A DNA stretch of 53,013 bases from an uncultured Bacilli bacterium (GCA_910576795.1 CAJTIX010000008.1:1-53013), one strand, 5' to 3'. Shown: positions 26,249 to 34,436, numbered from the stretch's first letter. Program-made: numbers and translations. The notes: generated by a model from the sequence alone, not told the origin.

Positions 26249-26986
26249 TTAATTCATAGCTGCCCCATCTACAGACAGCACAACTCCTGTAATATAACTT
26301 GCCAAATCACTTGCCAAAAAGAGGAAAGCATTTGCAATCTCTTTTGGTTCTGCCATACGTTTCAATGGAATCGATTGAATGATTGGTTCCATGATTTCTT
26401 GTGGTAAAGAGGCAACCATATCGGTTTTAGTAACACCAGGCGCAACTGCATTTACTCTTATTTGAAAAGGAGCAAGTTCGCGAGCCAAAGATTTGGTCAT
26501 GCCATTGACGGCAAATTTACTGGTTGGATATCCAACTCCAGAAGGTTGTCCATAGATACTTACCATGGAACTGGTATTTAAAATGACGCCCTTTTTTTTG
26601 TTCTTCATGTGAGGAATGACTGCTTTCGATAAATGAAACATGGCATTCACATTGATTTCCATAATTTGTATAAATTCCTCTGCACTTGTATCCTCTATTT
26701 TTTTATTCGCAGAAATTCCAGCATTATTCACTAAAATATCAATTGTACTATATTCATCAATAATTTGATCAATCACCGACTGAATCTCTTCTGGATTTTG
26801 TAAGTTTGGAGAATATCCTGTAACCGAAAAACCATCTTCTTTTAACTGTGTGATCGCTTTTTCAACAGTTTCTTCTTTGGAACCAAAAAGAATTACTTTT
26901 GCTTTATTTTCACAAAAAACACGAACAATCTCATATCCAATTCCTCTTGTTCCACCAGTGATAACGGCTACTTTTCCTTCTAGCAT
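26249..26986 (-). CDS. FabG-like short-chain dehydrogenase/reductase
   Basis: This is a 245-residue classical SDR, the size of 3-oxoacyl-ACP reductase. Motifs are ITGGTRGIG for NADP(H), NNAG, catalytic Ser in LNTSSMV and Tyr-x3-Lys in GYPTSKFA, followed by VNAVAPGVTKTDM. The family covers FabG and many other ketoreductases. There is no fatty-acid-synthesis context here, so I do not assign fabG. It is first in a likely transcript with copZ and copA and has its own promoter. A role in copper stress is possible but unproven. Confidence 0.9.
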   Translation of the reverse strand: MLEGKVAVITGGTRGIGYEIVRVFCENKAKVILFGSKEETVEKAITQLKEDGFSVTGYSPNLQNPEEIQSVIDQIIDEYSTIDILVNNAGISANKKIEDTSAEEFIQIMEINVNAMFHLSKAVIPHMKNKKKGVILNTSSMVSIYGQPSGVGYPTSKFAVNGMTKSLARELAPFQIRVNAVAPGVTKTDMVASLPQEIMEPIIQSIPLKRMAEPKEIANAFLFLASDLASYITGVVLSVDGAAMN

Positions 26987-27012
26987 TTGCCTCTTCCTTT
27001 CCTATTTTTTTC

Positions 27013-27042
27013 TATTATAACACCTTTTATATAAATGAAACA
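27013..27042 (-). promoter_or_regulatory. Promoter of the SDR-copZ-copA unit
   Basis: Minus strand: -35 TTGTTT (27037-27042), 18-base spacer, perfect -10 TATAAT (27013-27018), upstream of the FabG-like start. No copper-box palindrome is visible around it. Confidence 0.6.
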
Positions 27043-27055
27043 AATTATTTTTGTA

Positions 27056-27086
27056 ATAAAAAAGAAACCGTTTTTTACAGTTTCCT
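27056..27086 (-). terminator. Terminator of the ABC-F operon
   Basis: Minus strand: stem AAGGAAACTG / CGGTTTCTT with a seven-base loop and a long T run, directly after the zinc-ribbon gene. Confidence 0.75.
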
Positions 27087-27089
27087 TTT

Positions 27090-27449
27090 TTATATTTTCT
27101 TTTTTTGATATGTGTGACTACATGATTTACACACAATCTTCATTTCATATTGTTTTAGTTTTTGATCCAATAAAGTAATTAATGGTTCTTGATCTTTCGG
27201 ACAACAAAGTCTATTTTTGATTGTAATCAATGCATCACTACAATCTGTTCCTGGTTTACTATCTACAAATTCTAATGTCGCACTTCCTTTACTTCCGCAG
27301 TTGCACTGATAATTGAGCTGAAGTTGGTCATAGGTAGAATAACACAAATAACCTATATTTTCATTGCAGTTGGTACAATACATCCACCCTCCATAGTTAG
27401 TAGCCAGTTTGGTATGAACCAATTGCTTATTTTTTAATACTCTTGCCAT
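27090..27449 (-). CDS. Small zinc-ribbon protein of unknown function
   Basis: This is a 119-residue protein with four Cys pairs: CTNC (about 25-28), CNC (about 49-51), CC (about 82-83) and CKSC (about 106-109). It is probably folded around one or two zinc ions. No family is recognised. It begins six bases after the stop of the Cdd1-like gene and is the last gene of the ABC-F operon before a strong terminator. The context suggests a role in translation or nucleic-acid handling, by inference only. Confidence 0.8.
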   Translation of the reverse strand: MARVLKNKQLVHTKLATNYGGWMYCTNCNENIGYLCYSTYDQLQLNYQCNCGSKGSATLEFVDSKPGTDCSDALITIKNRLCCPKDQEPLITLLDQKLKQYEMKIVCKSCSHTYQKKKI

Positions 27450-27455
27450 TTTATT

Positions 27456-27725
27456 TCACTCCTCATTATTGTATTCTTTTTCTTTCCAATACCACCATTT
27501 TAATTTTTCACTTTCACATTTACTATGTTCTGCATAATAAATCGCCATTCGAAACACATACAATTGACATCGATCTTCTTGATATCCTTTTAAACTACAA
27601 TCTTGTAAATAAAGTAACTCCGGATTTTTGCCTTTCAAATCTTCGACGCAAGTAATCCCCAAAGCAAGTAGGTCCTGTTTGGTATTTTTTCCAACATAGG
27701 GAATTTTTAATAAATCTGTTTTCAT
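27456..27725 (-). CDS. Cdd1-like helix-hairpin-helix protein
   Basis: This 89-residue protein matches the Cdd1 ('pathogenicity locus') family. A helix-hairpin-helix begins LLKIPYVGKNTKQDLLALGI, then VEDLKGKNPELLY and DRCQLYVFRMAIYYAEH, all typical. The family is small and uncharacterised, and is expected to bind nucleic acid through the hairpin. It lies seven bases downstream of the ABC-F gene and six bases upstream of the zinc-ribbon gene, so it is co-transcribed. The C-terminus is Trp/Lys-rich. Confidence 0.88.
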   Translation of the reverse strand: MKTDLLKIPYVGKNTKQDLLALGITCVEDLKGKNPELLYLQDCSLKGYQEDRCQLYVFRMAIYYAEHSKCESEKLKWWYWKEKEYNNEE

Positions 27726-27732
27726 ATTGATA

Positions 27733-29220
27733 TCACACTTTTACTAACCCGTCTGGTGTTAACTCATATACCGTATCTGCTACTTCTTCTATATATTTTC
27801 GGTCATGAGATACACTGATAATGGTTCCTTCAAAATCATTTAGCACTTTCCGAATAATTGGGGCTGATAATGGACTTACATTTCGCGTTGGTTCATCTAA
27901 AATAAGTACATTACATTCATCCATTACAAATTTCATAAGCAACAGTTTGGCTTTTGTTCCATTACTCAAATCCCCTATTTTTGCCAACATCTCTTCTTTG
28001 GTAAACTTCATATTCCCCAAATACATCCTCACCTTTGCTTCATCTGGCAAAGTTTCCATGCAAAAGGCCAAAACCGTTTGATCCAAATGCAAAAGATCTT
28101 CATACCTTTGTGGCATATACCCAATTTGAATATCTTTTCTAAGGTTTAATGTTTCATATATTTGCTTTAGTAAAGTCGTTTTCCCAATTCCATTTTTTCC
28201 GATGATACACATATGTACATTTCCAATGATTTCCAAATGAATGTTTTTAGATAAAAGACGACTTGCTTCTAATTTAGGAATATCTAATTTTAAAATCACT
28301 TTGTTTTTAGGAATATTAACTTTTTCAAAAAAGAAATGAATTCCTTCTTCCACATCTGGAATCTCTGTTAAATCCATTTGATTCATCTTTTTTTCTTGTG
28401 ATTTTAACGAATGCATTTTCTTTTTCAATACTTTTGCACCATGTGGATCTGCCCTTGTAATTGTATTTTGTTGATATTCGACTTTCTGCATGATTTTTCT
28501 TAATTTTTCTTGTTTTTTTTGATATTCTCTTTTTTCAGATACCGCCATTTGCGTTTGTTTTTCTAACTTTTGATTTCGCATTTCCACATAGGTTTGATAG
28601 TCCCCATTGAAAAGGGTATGTTTACATTCTTGCTTATGTTTAATTTGTTCGATGTGTAAAATACGGTTAGCAGTATTTGATAGCAGGGTTTCATCATGTG
28701 AAATAAATAAAATGGGTTTGTCTAATTGGTTCAGAAAATGTTCTAACCATTCTAGTGTTTCAAGATCCAAATCATTGGTAGGTTCATCTAAAAACAAAAT
28801 ATCATAATCTTCTAGTAGTAGTTTTAATATTTGTACTTTTACTTTTTCACCACCAGATAGTGTGTTCATCGACTGTTCGAATAAATCATCTTGTAATTTC
28901 AATTGTTCCAAATAGGAATACAAATGATATAAGTAATGATAATATTCTTGATCATCCTGAAATAAAAAATCATAAACTGTTTGATTTGGATTTTTGAAAG
29001 CCAAGGATTGTTCTAAGTAACCAATTGTTCCTTTCGAATGAATTGACCCTGTTACTTTTGCATAACTACATTCTTTCATCAAACATTTTAATAATGTAGA
29101 TTTGCCATTTCCTTCTTCTCCAATGATTGCTAATTTATCTTTTTGATTTAATGTAAAAGACAAAGATTGCACCAAGTATCTTGTATGGATCATGATACTG
29201 ATCTCATTCACTTCTAACAT
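27733..29220 (-). CDS. ABC-F family ATPase, possible ribosome-protection protein
   Basis: This is a 495-residue soluble protein with two ABC domains and no membrane segments. NBD1 has Walker A GEEGNGKST, signature LSGGEKVKV and Walker B ILFLDEPTNDLD. The linker (about 195-290) is long, basic and coiled, the region that reaches the peptidyl-transferase centre in ribosome-bound ABC-F proteins. NBD2 has Walker A GKNGIGKTT, a degenerate signature DLSNGTKAK and VLILDEPTRNVSPLS, a phrase typical of the Vga/Lsa/Msr antibiotic-resistance type. Upstream are a six-codon leader and competing hairpins, the usual sign of antibiotic-inducible control. Drug protection is inferred from family and regulation. 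The spectrum cannot be told from sequence. Confidence 0.92.
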   Translation of the reverse strand: MLEVNEISIMIHTRYLVQSLSFTLNQKDKLAIIGEEGNGKSTLLKCLMKECSYAKVTGSIHSKGTIGYLEQSLAFKNPNQTVYDFLFQDDQEYYHYLYHLYSYLEQLKLQDDLFEQSMNTLSGGEKVKVQILKLLLEDYDILFLDEPTNDLDLETLEWLEHFLNQLDKPILFISHDETLLSNTANRILHIEQIKHKQECKHTLFNGDYQTYVEMRNQKLEKQTQMAVSEKREYQKKQEKLRKIMQKVEYQQNTITRADPHGAKVLKKKMHSLKSQEKKMNQMDLTEIPDVEEGIHFFFEKVNIPKNKVILKLDIPKLEASRLLSKNIHLEIIGNVHMCIIGKNGIGKTTLLKQIYETLNLRKDIQIGYMPQRYEDLLHLDQTVLAFCMETLPDEAKVRMYLGNMKFTKEEMLAKIGDLSNGTKAKLLLMKFVMDECNVLILDEPTRNVSPLSAPIIRKVLNDFEGTIISVSHDRKYIEEVADTVYELTPDGLVKV

Positions 29221-29221
29221 A

Positions 29222-29260
29222 TTATGCCTCCTTATTTTGGCATAATCTAAGTTTATGCCA
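29222..29260 (-). promoter_or_regulatory. Alternative-hairpin attenuator in the ABC-F leader
   Basis: Read on the minus strand there are three segments. Segment 1 is TGGCATAA (29253-29260), segment 2 is TTATGCCA (29238-29245) and segment 3 is GGCATAA (29222-29228). Segment 2 pairs perfectly with 1 (8 bp) or with 3 (7 bp). Segment 3 includes the last two G of the ABC-F Shine-Dalgarno site AAGGAGG (29227-29233). The 2:3 hairpin therefore hides the ribosome-binding site, while 1:2 leaves it free. A ribosome finishing the leader peptide covers segment 1 and favours 2:3. A ribosome stalled early in the leader leaves 1:2 to form. Confidence 0.75.
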
Positions 29261-29263
29261 TAC

Positions 29264-29284
29264 TTATTTTGATTGTATTCTCAT
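29264..29284 (-). CDS. Six-residue leader peptide (MRIQSK) of the ABC-F gene
   Basis: ATG 29282-29284 opens a frame of six codons (Met-Arg-Ile-Gln-Ser-Lys) closed by TAA 29264-29266. A strong Shine-Dalgarno site AGAGGTG (29290-29296) lies five bases upstream. The stop is only three bases from the first hairpin segment. Nothing else explains a good ribosome-binding site here. The layout is that of regulatory leader peptides of erm, cat and ABC-F resistance genes. The site overlaps the end of the MmcQ-like gene, so leader translation may also be fed by ribosomes from that gene. Confidence 0.7.
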   Translation of the reverse strand: MRIQSK

Positions 29285-29297
29285 GTTTTCACCTCTT

Positions 29298-29963
29298 CTA
29301 TTTCTTCTTGGATAATTCATAGCTATTATCGATCAAAGAAAACAATAATTCAGTTTCTAATGTTCCATCTAAGCGAATGGTAATCCAGTGTTTTTTATTC
29401 ATATGATAACCAGGGAAAATGGTTTGATGATCGATGATTTTTTCGATTTGTTCTGGTTGGTATTTTAAACCTATTATGTCTATGATTTGGTCAGATGGAA
29501 TTCCCAGTTTTTTCTCTTCTATTTTTAGAGAAACGCCATACCATTTTTGATTGGTTTGATTTCGCCAAATCCCATTTGATGGAGATTTTTCCCATAAATA
29601 TTCTATTTTGTCTTGGTATTTATTTTCAATATAATGAATGACTTCTTCTAGTTGTTTGCATTCTATTATGGGTGATGTACAACTACACAGAATTTCTTCT
29701 AGTTTCTGTTCATACAAATTTCTAATATGAGTAGAAAAGCCTCCTGAACTTGTTTCAATATCTACTAAAATATATTCTTCCTCTGATTCCAAATCCATCA
29801 ATTTGGAATATTGTTGGTTTTCAGTAAATACTACAATCATGAGAAAAGAATCATCTAAAACAGTTTGATATTGATACCCATTGTTCTCTTTTTGAAATCC
29901 ATATGTCATTAATTTATGTGGATCTATGGTTCTATTTTTGAATTGTGGTGTTAAATCTCTCAT
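29298..29963 (-). CDS. MmcQ/YjbR-family protein
   Basis: This is a 221-residue protein. The C-terminal half (about 105-221) matches the MmcQ/YjbR family (CyaY-like fold): WRNQTNQKWYGVSLKIEEKK, then GLKYQPEQIEKIIDHQTIFP, GYHMNKKHWITIRLDG and the closing LIDNSYELSKK. The N-terminal half is not recognised but accompanies YjbR domains in other Bacillota. DNA binding has been proposed for the family; the function is unknown. Its stop TAG abuts the Shine-Dalgarno site of the ABC-F leader peptide, so it probably heads the ABC-F transcript. Confidence 0.88.
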   Translation of the reverse strand: MRDLTPQFKNRTIDPHKLMTYGFQKENNGYQYQTVLDDSFLMIVVFTENQQYSKLMDLESEEEYILVDIETSSGGFSTHIRNLYEQKLEEILCSCTSPIIECKQLEEVIHYIENKYQDKIEYLWEKSPSNGIWRNQTNQKWYGVSLKIEEKKLGIPSDQIIDIIGLKYQPEQIEKIIDHQTIFPGYHMNKKHWITIRLDGTLETELLFSLIDNSYELSKKK

Positions 29964-30053
29964 ATTTTTCCTTCTTTTTCAATCTATTTTATTTTTTAGA
30001 TTGTGGTATCATTATATCATAAATTCCCAAACAGATAAATATTTCATGCATAA

Positions 30054-30081
30054 GAAAAAACAAATCTTCAGACTTGTTTTT
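30054..30081. terminator. Terminator after the thioredoxin-fold gene
   Basis: Minus strand: stem AAAAACAAGTC / GATTTGTTTTT with the loop TGAA, then a T run. The plus strand also reads into TTTTTATTT, so it could work in both directions. Confidence 0.8.
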
Positions 30082-30688
30082 ATTTATTACAATCAGTACA
30101 CATATTAAGTGATCTAAATACAGGTTGCATATAATTTCTCAAGGTATCTTTTAATGCGATTACTTCTTCTTCTGTCCAGTACTCTTGTGGATTTTTAAGT
30201 CCATGTGTATCTTTGGAAGTTTCATAGTCATTTCCAATGATTTCCCCATTGATATGGAAGGATACATTTGGTACATAAATCCATTCTTGTCCTTCATCAT
30301 TATATTGAAGATGTCCATGTAATAGTTCAACTAATTGATAATATTTTTCCATGTTTTCTGCTTTTAATTGTTTGGTATTGCAGTAATATATTTTTTCAAT
30401 TCCCACTTCTTTGGCAATTTCATTTAGATATGGTACATATGCTTTGCACCAAGGGCATTCTGGATATCCTAGATATACAATCCCTGTTCCATGTTCCATG
30501 ATTTGAATAATCTCATCCACAGTTCTATATACAAATACATTGTCTTCTCCTACTGTTTGATATTCATCTGCAAATTTTTGTGCATCTGTGATCGTGTTAG
30601 ATGAATCTTTATGAAATAGAAAATATCCTCCAAGTATACATAAGCCAATTAAGATGATTGTAAGTATTATGATTTGTCCTTTTTTCAT
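30080..30688 (-). CDS. Membrane-anchored thioredoxin-fold protein
   Basis: This is a 202-residue protein with one N-terminal membrane helix (about 5-25) and an extracytoplasmic thioredoxin-like domain. The active-site motif is ECPWCKAYVP (Cys-Pro-Trp-Cys), preceded by the beta-strand GIVYLGYP. A Pro before the cis-Pro position is seen in IYVPNVSFHINGE. The C-terminus carries an extra pair, CTDC, four residues from the end. It resembles the thioredoxin-like bacteriocin-accessory group (PedC/BrcD type). It may reduce or form disulfides outside the cell. No bacteriocin genes are nearby. Confidence 0.9.
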   Translation of the reverse strand: MKKGQIIILTIILIGLCILGGYFLFHKDSSNTITDAQKFADEYQTVGEDNVFVYRTVDEIIQIMEHGTGIVYLGYPECPWCKAYVPYLNEIAKEVGIEKIYYCNTKQLKAENMEKYYQLVELLHGHLQYNDEGQEWIYVPNVSFHINGEIIGNDYETSKDTHGLKNPQEYWTEEEVIALKDTLRNYMQPVFRSLNMCTDCNK

Positions 30689-30774
30689 TTTGTTTCCTCC
30701 TACTGTTGATTATAGCGAAATTTGTATATTTTCACAAGCAAATTTTGGTTGAAATCACTCAACTTGAGGTTGAG

Positions 30775-31470
30775 TTAATTACAATCTTCTTCTAATTGGA
30801 GAGGAATTTTATAGGTTGTAATTTGATTTTTATGATCTACTGCTTCTATTTCTAAATAAAGAGAATTTTCTTTATAGATTTTACAGTTTTGTTCATAATG
30901 ATCTACATTAAATTTTACGTTTTTTAAAAATTCATCTAGTGTAATTAATGTTTCACTTTTGTAATCATATCGACTGATTTCTGTTTTGGTTCTCTCGTCT
31001 GTTTCATATAAAATGCAATCTATTTTTTGATAATATTGGGGATTATTTTCTCCACAATAGGTAATATTGGAAATATAGATTGAGGTCTTGGTATTATTAT
31101 AGGCGATACTACCATATAAATTAAAATTATTGCAAGTGGCAGATAAACCCTTTAATTGAAAAGGATCATCCTTTTTGAAAAACAAGAATAGAAGAACAAT
31201 TCCCAAAAGAGAAAAGACGATAATCATCCAGATCCATGCTTTAGAAATTCTTTTTTTATGTGTGATTTTGGTTTCTAAAAAATCATCCAAATTGATATGA
31301 TACTCTTCACACATTTGTTTTAAGATCGATAAATCTGGAATGTTTTTTCCATTTTCCCATTTACTGACTGCCTGATAAGTAACACCATATTTTTGTGCGA
31401 ATTGTTGTTGACTTAGATTTTCTTGTAATCGAATTTGTTTGATAAATTGACCAATTTTTTCTGGATTCAT
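30775..31470 (-). CDS. XRE-family regulator with membrane anchor
   Basis: This is a 231-residue protein. Residues about 3-60 are a Cro/C1-type helix-turn-helix (IGQFIKQIRLQENLSQQQFA, KYGVTYQAVSKWENGKNIP). A short basic link leads to one membrane helix (about 83-103, WIWMIIVFSLLGIVLLFLFF) and an outer domain of about 125 residues of unknown fold. I chose ATG 31468-31470 because GGGGTGAA lies just upstream. The lipoprotein gene ends 28 bases upstream on the same strand. A membrane-tethered regulator could couple an outside signal to transcription. Target genes are unknown. Confidence 0.9.
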   Translation of the reverse strand: MNPEKIGQFIKQIRLQENLSQQQFAQKYGVTYQAVSKWENGKNIPDLSILKQMCEEYHINLDDFLETKITHKKRISKAWIWMIIVFSLLGIVLLFLFFKKDDPFQLKGLSATCNNFNLYGSIAYNNTKTSIYISNITYCGENNPQYYQKIDCILYETDERTKTEISRYDYKSETLITLDEFLKNVKFNVDHYEQNCKIYKENSLYLEIEAVDHKNQITTYKIPLQLEEDCN

Positions 31471-31498
31471 AGTCTTCACCCCTTTTCCTATTCTGTGT

Positions 31499-32251
31499 TT
31501 ACACAATTACAAATTGCGCAGATATATAATGAATGGTTGCTTCTCCTGCTTCTGATGTTCCTTTTAAAATTCGATAGGTACCACTTTCTAATACACCATA
31601 ATGGTATTCCCAGTTTACAATCAGTTCTAATGTATGATTTTTATTTATGGTATAACCAATGTCAGTAAAAAACATCTCATTTATAGGGGTTAATGCTACC
31701 CATATACCATTTTCTTCTTTTTCTAATTGGTAACTTTCACCATAGATATTTTTTCGATTACTGGTATCTGTTATGATAACAGTCGCTCCTGTTTTGGTTA
31801 GAGTTCCCTCTTTGATTTGCATCGATACACCATTTAGATCATCTATTTGAATACTACATTTATTGTTTAAGCTTTCTTTTTGTTTTGCAATATAAATGTC
31901 TTTTATATGATCTATACTATTACAAGAGATGACATAAAAATCTTCATTTCCAAATTCTTTATTGGCAGCATTGTAATGATATAATTTGGATCCTCCATCT
32001 CTTAAAGTTTCTACTTCATTTAATTGATCCAAAAAAGCATTGATCGTAAATTCGTTATATAAAAAGGCATCTAGTAACGTCTTATTCTCATTATAGGGAA
32101 CATCAAAAGTGGAAAATACATGTCTTCCATCATCTAAAGTAGTTCCTAATAGAAATTGTTCTTTTTGAATTTCATTCATTTTCATTTCTTGTCTACAACC
32201 TGTAATCCCTAAAAGGATTATTCCACATAGAAATATTATTATTTTTTTCAT
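31499..32251 (-). CDS. Lipoprotein with bacterial Ig-like domain
   Basis: This is a 250-residue lipoprotein with a signal and lipobox GITGC at about residues 15-19. The middle part is DUF4830-like or unknown. The C-terminal domain (about 155-250) fits the bacterial Ig-like family seen in many Bacillota lipoproteins: TVIITDTSNRKNIYGESYQL, EKEENGIWVAL, then NWEYHYGVLESGTYRI. It lies directly upstream of the XRE regulator gene and probably shares its transcript. It may be the sensor or ligand of the membrane regulator. This is inference from adjacency. Confidence 0.85.
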   Translation of the reverse strand: MKKIIIFLCGIILLGITGCRQEMKMNEIQKEQFLLGTTLDDGRHVFSTFDVPYNENKTLLDAFLYNEFTINAFLDQLNEVETLRDGGSKLYHYNAANKEFGNEDFYVISCNSIDHIKDIYIAKQKESLNNKCSIQIDDLNGVSMQIKEGTLTKTGATVIITDTSNRKNIYGESYQLEKEENGIWVALTPINEMFFTDIGYTINKNHTLELIVNWEYHYGVLESGTYRILKGTSEAGEATIHYISAQFVIV

Positions 32252-32283
32252 TCAATCCTCCAATTTTTTCTAAAGTTATTAGA

Positions 32284-33027
32284 TTAATTTATGATTTTAC
32301 TAAATGAATTGGCATTTAATATCGTATTGGATACAAATTCACCTTTATAAAAATTTGCCCAATTGTTTAAAATACATGGTGCATTTTTTGCTTTTTCTAA
32401 TGAGTCTATTTTTATGAAATTTATTTTTATATTATTTTCCTTTGCATAATTTGATAATTCATTTACTTCATATTCTACATAAGGACATTCATTACTATAA
32501 TAAATCGTAAACTCCTGACAATCTATTTTCATATGCCTAGCATTGTCATGAAATCTAGGTGTTTCATTTTCGTCAAATTGTAATGCCAACAACTCATATT
32601 CCCCAATACGATCTACTACTTTAAATCCATAATGTTCAAAAAACTTTTTTTCTCCAATAAATGGTTTTTTCTTTTTAGAAGTTAAAGTACAAATACCACT
32701 CATACCTTTTTCTTTTGAATCATTGATCGCATATTCTAGTAATTCTTTAGCAATTCCTTTTCCTTTAAAACTTCCTGCAACCCATAAGCAATAAATATAT
32801 TCATAATTTTTTCCATGAATAGGAACCCAAGCAGTTTCGATTGGTTCATATTCAATAAATATTTTTCCTCTAGCATTTAACTTTCTAAATACATGACCAT
32901 CGTTTAATTTACTTTTGATCCATTCCTTTTTACTATCAACACCTTTTTGATGTTTTGGATCACCAATCGCACAACATATATGTTCTTGATCAATGTTCTC
33001 TATTGTTAGATTCATATATTCGTTCAT
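32284..33027 (-). CDS. GNAT acetyltransferase fused to a YoaP-like domain
   Basis: This is a 247-residue cytoplasmic protein. The N-terminal GNAT domain (about 1-150) has the acetyl-CoA motif region LWVAGSFKGKGIAKELLEY (Gly-x-Gly-x-Ala in place of the Arg/Gln-x-x-Gly-x-Gly/Ala form) and GEKKFFEHYGFKVVDR. The C-terminal part (about 165-247) fits the YoaP-like domain: FTIYYSNECPYVEYEVNELS, a thioredoxin-like strand with a single Cys. The substrate is unknown. GAGGAG precedes the ATG. Confidence 0.88.
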   Translation of the reverse strand: MNEYMNLTIENIDQEHICCAIGDPKHQKGVDSKKEWIKSKLNDGHVFRKLNARGKIFIEYEPIETAWVPIHGKNYEYIYCLWVAGSFKGKGIAKELLEYAINDSKEKGMSGICTLTSKKKKPFIGEKKFFEHYGFKVVDRIGEYELLALQFDENETPRFHDNARHMKIDCQEFTIYYSNECPYVEYEVNELSNYAKENNIKINFIKIDSLEKAKNAPCILNNWANFYKGEFVSNTILNANSFSKIIN

Positions 33028-33126
33028 TTTACTTCAACTCCTCAATAACTTACAATTTACTTATACCAATATTATAGCATATATTTGAATAGTTTTAATC
33101 TGAATTTGTATCGAGTTTTTATCCAA

Positions 33127-33154
33127 TAAAAAACCAATCCATTTTTGAATTGGT
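33127..33154 (-). terminator. Terminator after grpB-like gene
   Basis: Minus strand: stem ACCAATTC / GGATTGGT with one T-G pair (33133-33154), then a T run. Confidence 0.7.
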
Positions 33155-33219
33155 AGTTAACAAAACTCGAACAATCATTATTGCATTATAGATCATTTCA
33201 TTTCAAGATAGTCAATCAA

Positions 33220-33780
33220 TCATTTGTTAATATTATCTTTATACTCTATTTTTGCTACCTCTATTATTTTTTGGATAAATTCACTTTTACCTGATGTATA
33301 CAAATCCCTATTTGGTTTATATCTATTATATAATTCTTCTTTTAAACTTTCATATTGTTTTGCTACAACGTAATGATCATTTAGGTAATCCCTAAAATAT
33401 AATTCGTCGCAATCACCATATTTTTTTATATGGATATGAAACACATTGTCATCATAGCCATTGATTGTATAACCTTTATTAAAAGATATTTTATTCGTTT
33501 TTTCATCCATCATTATATAATTATTTTGGAGTAATATATTTTTAATTAATTGGAAATCTTTTTGATCTGCTTCTATTAAAATATCCACTATAGGCTTTGT
33601 TTTTATCTTTTTTATAGCTGTACTACCAATATGACTAATTCTTTTCATGTAATCTCCTAATAATGATTCCAAATGATTTTGTTCAGTTAAAAATTGCTTT
33701 TCGAATTTTAAATCATAATCAACAAAGATAATAGGAAATAGTGTCCATAATTCTTCTAAAGTCAAGCCATCTAAATTCAT
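33220..33780 (-). CDS. GrpB-family nucleotidyltransferase-fold protein (UPF0157)
   Basis: This 186-residue protein matches GrpB, a minimal nucleotidyltransferase fold. The hallmark is RISHIGSTAIKKIKTKPIVD, followed by DILIEA with the second Asp, VFHIHIKKYG, and FRDYLNDHYVVAKQYESLK. The biochemical activity of the family is unknown. It starts 20 bases after the GyrI-like gene, so the two are one operon. There is one more terminator downstream. Confidence 0.93.
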   Translation of the reverse strand: MNLDGLTLEELWTLFPIIFVDYDLKFEKQFLTEQNHLESLLGDYMKRISHIGSTAIKKIKTKPIVDILIEADQKDFQLIKNILLQNNYIMMDEKTNKISFNKGYTINGYDDNVFHIHIKKYGDCDELYFRDYLNDHYVVAKQYESLKEELYNRYKPNRDLYTSGKSEFIQKIIEVAKIEYKDNINK

Positions 33781-33800
33781 AATACCAACCCACTTTCCAC

Positions 33801-34436
33801 TTATTGTTTATACTGAATTGGATGTCTTATAACTGTTTTTAATTTGCTTACATCACATTTTCTTGGATCACTTAAATATATTTCGTGATGATACCTAGTA
33901 TCAGTGATATCTAATTCATAACCTTGAAGACTTATATACTCATGCATTGCTTCTACTGTTGCAGGTTCATCATCATAAGATCCTATATGCATGCATTGCA
34001 CACAAATTCCTTCATCATAAGTTAGAAATTCAACCCTTGAGAAATCTTGTTTTTTCTTCTTTGTTGCTTCCTCTATAGCCCAGTCAAAATCTTCTTTTGT
34101 TACAAAGTCTGGGAGTCTGATCATGGATATAAATTGCAAATCCTCTTTTCTATTGTAATCCATACCTTTTGTATTTTCTTGCCACCAAAGGCCCTCTAAT
34201 GGTGGTACTACATATTCAAAGAAACCATCAATTTTGTGAGTCCCTTTATAACTCATTTTGATAGTAAACGCAATTCCATACAATAAACCAATCGTATTTT
34301 TATAATCCCCATTTTCGTCATTTGGGTTTCCTTTTCCTCTTACTGCAATATAATTCATTTTAGGTATTTCAACTATACTAGGTTTATTCTTTGGCATATA
34401 GAATTCTTTATATTCTTTTTTGTAATCAAAAGCCAT
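33801..34436 (-). CDS. GyrI-like small-molecule-binding protein
   Basis: This is a 211-residue protein of the GyrI-like (AraC effector-binding-like) family in its stand-alone 200-residue form. Family signatures are KMNYIAVRGKGNPN near the start, YKNTIGLLYGIAFTIKMSYK, PPLEGLWW with the typical Trp pair, and MHIGSYDDEPATVEAMHEYI. Such proteins bind small amphipathic molecules. A drug-binding or sensing role is inferred. It is the first gene of a pair with grpB. Confidence 0.93.
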   Translation of the reverse strand: MAFDYKKEYKEFYMPKNKPSIVEIPKMNYIAVRGKGNPNDENGDYKNTIGLLYGIAFTIKMSYKGTHKIDGFFEYVVPPLEGLWWQENTKGMDYNRKEDLQFISMIRLPDFVTKEDFDWAIEEATKKKKQDFSRVEFLTYDEGICVQCMHIGSYDDEPATVEAMHEYISLQGYELDITDTRYHHEIYLSDPRKCDVSKLKTVIRHPIQYKQ

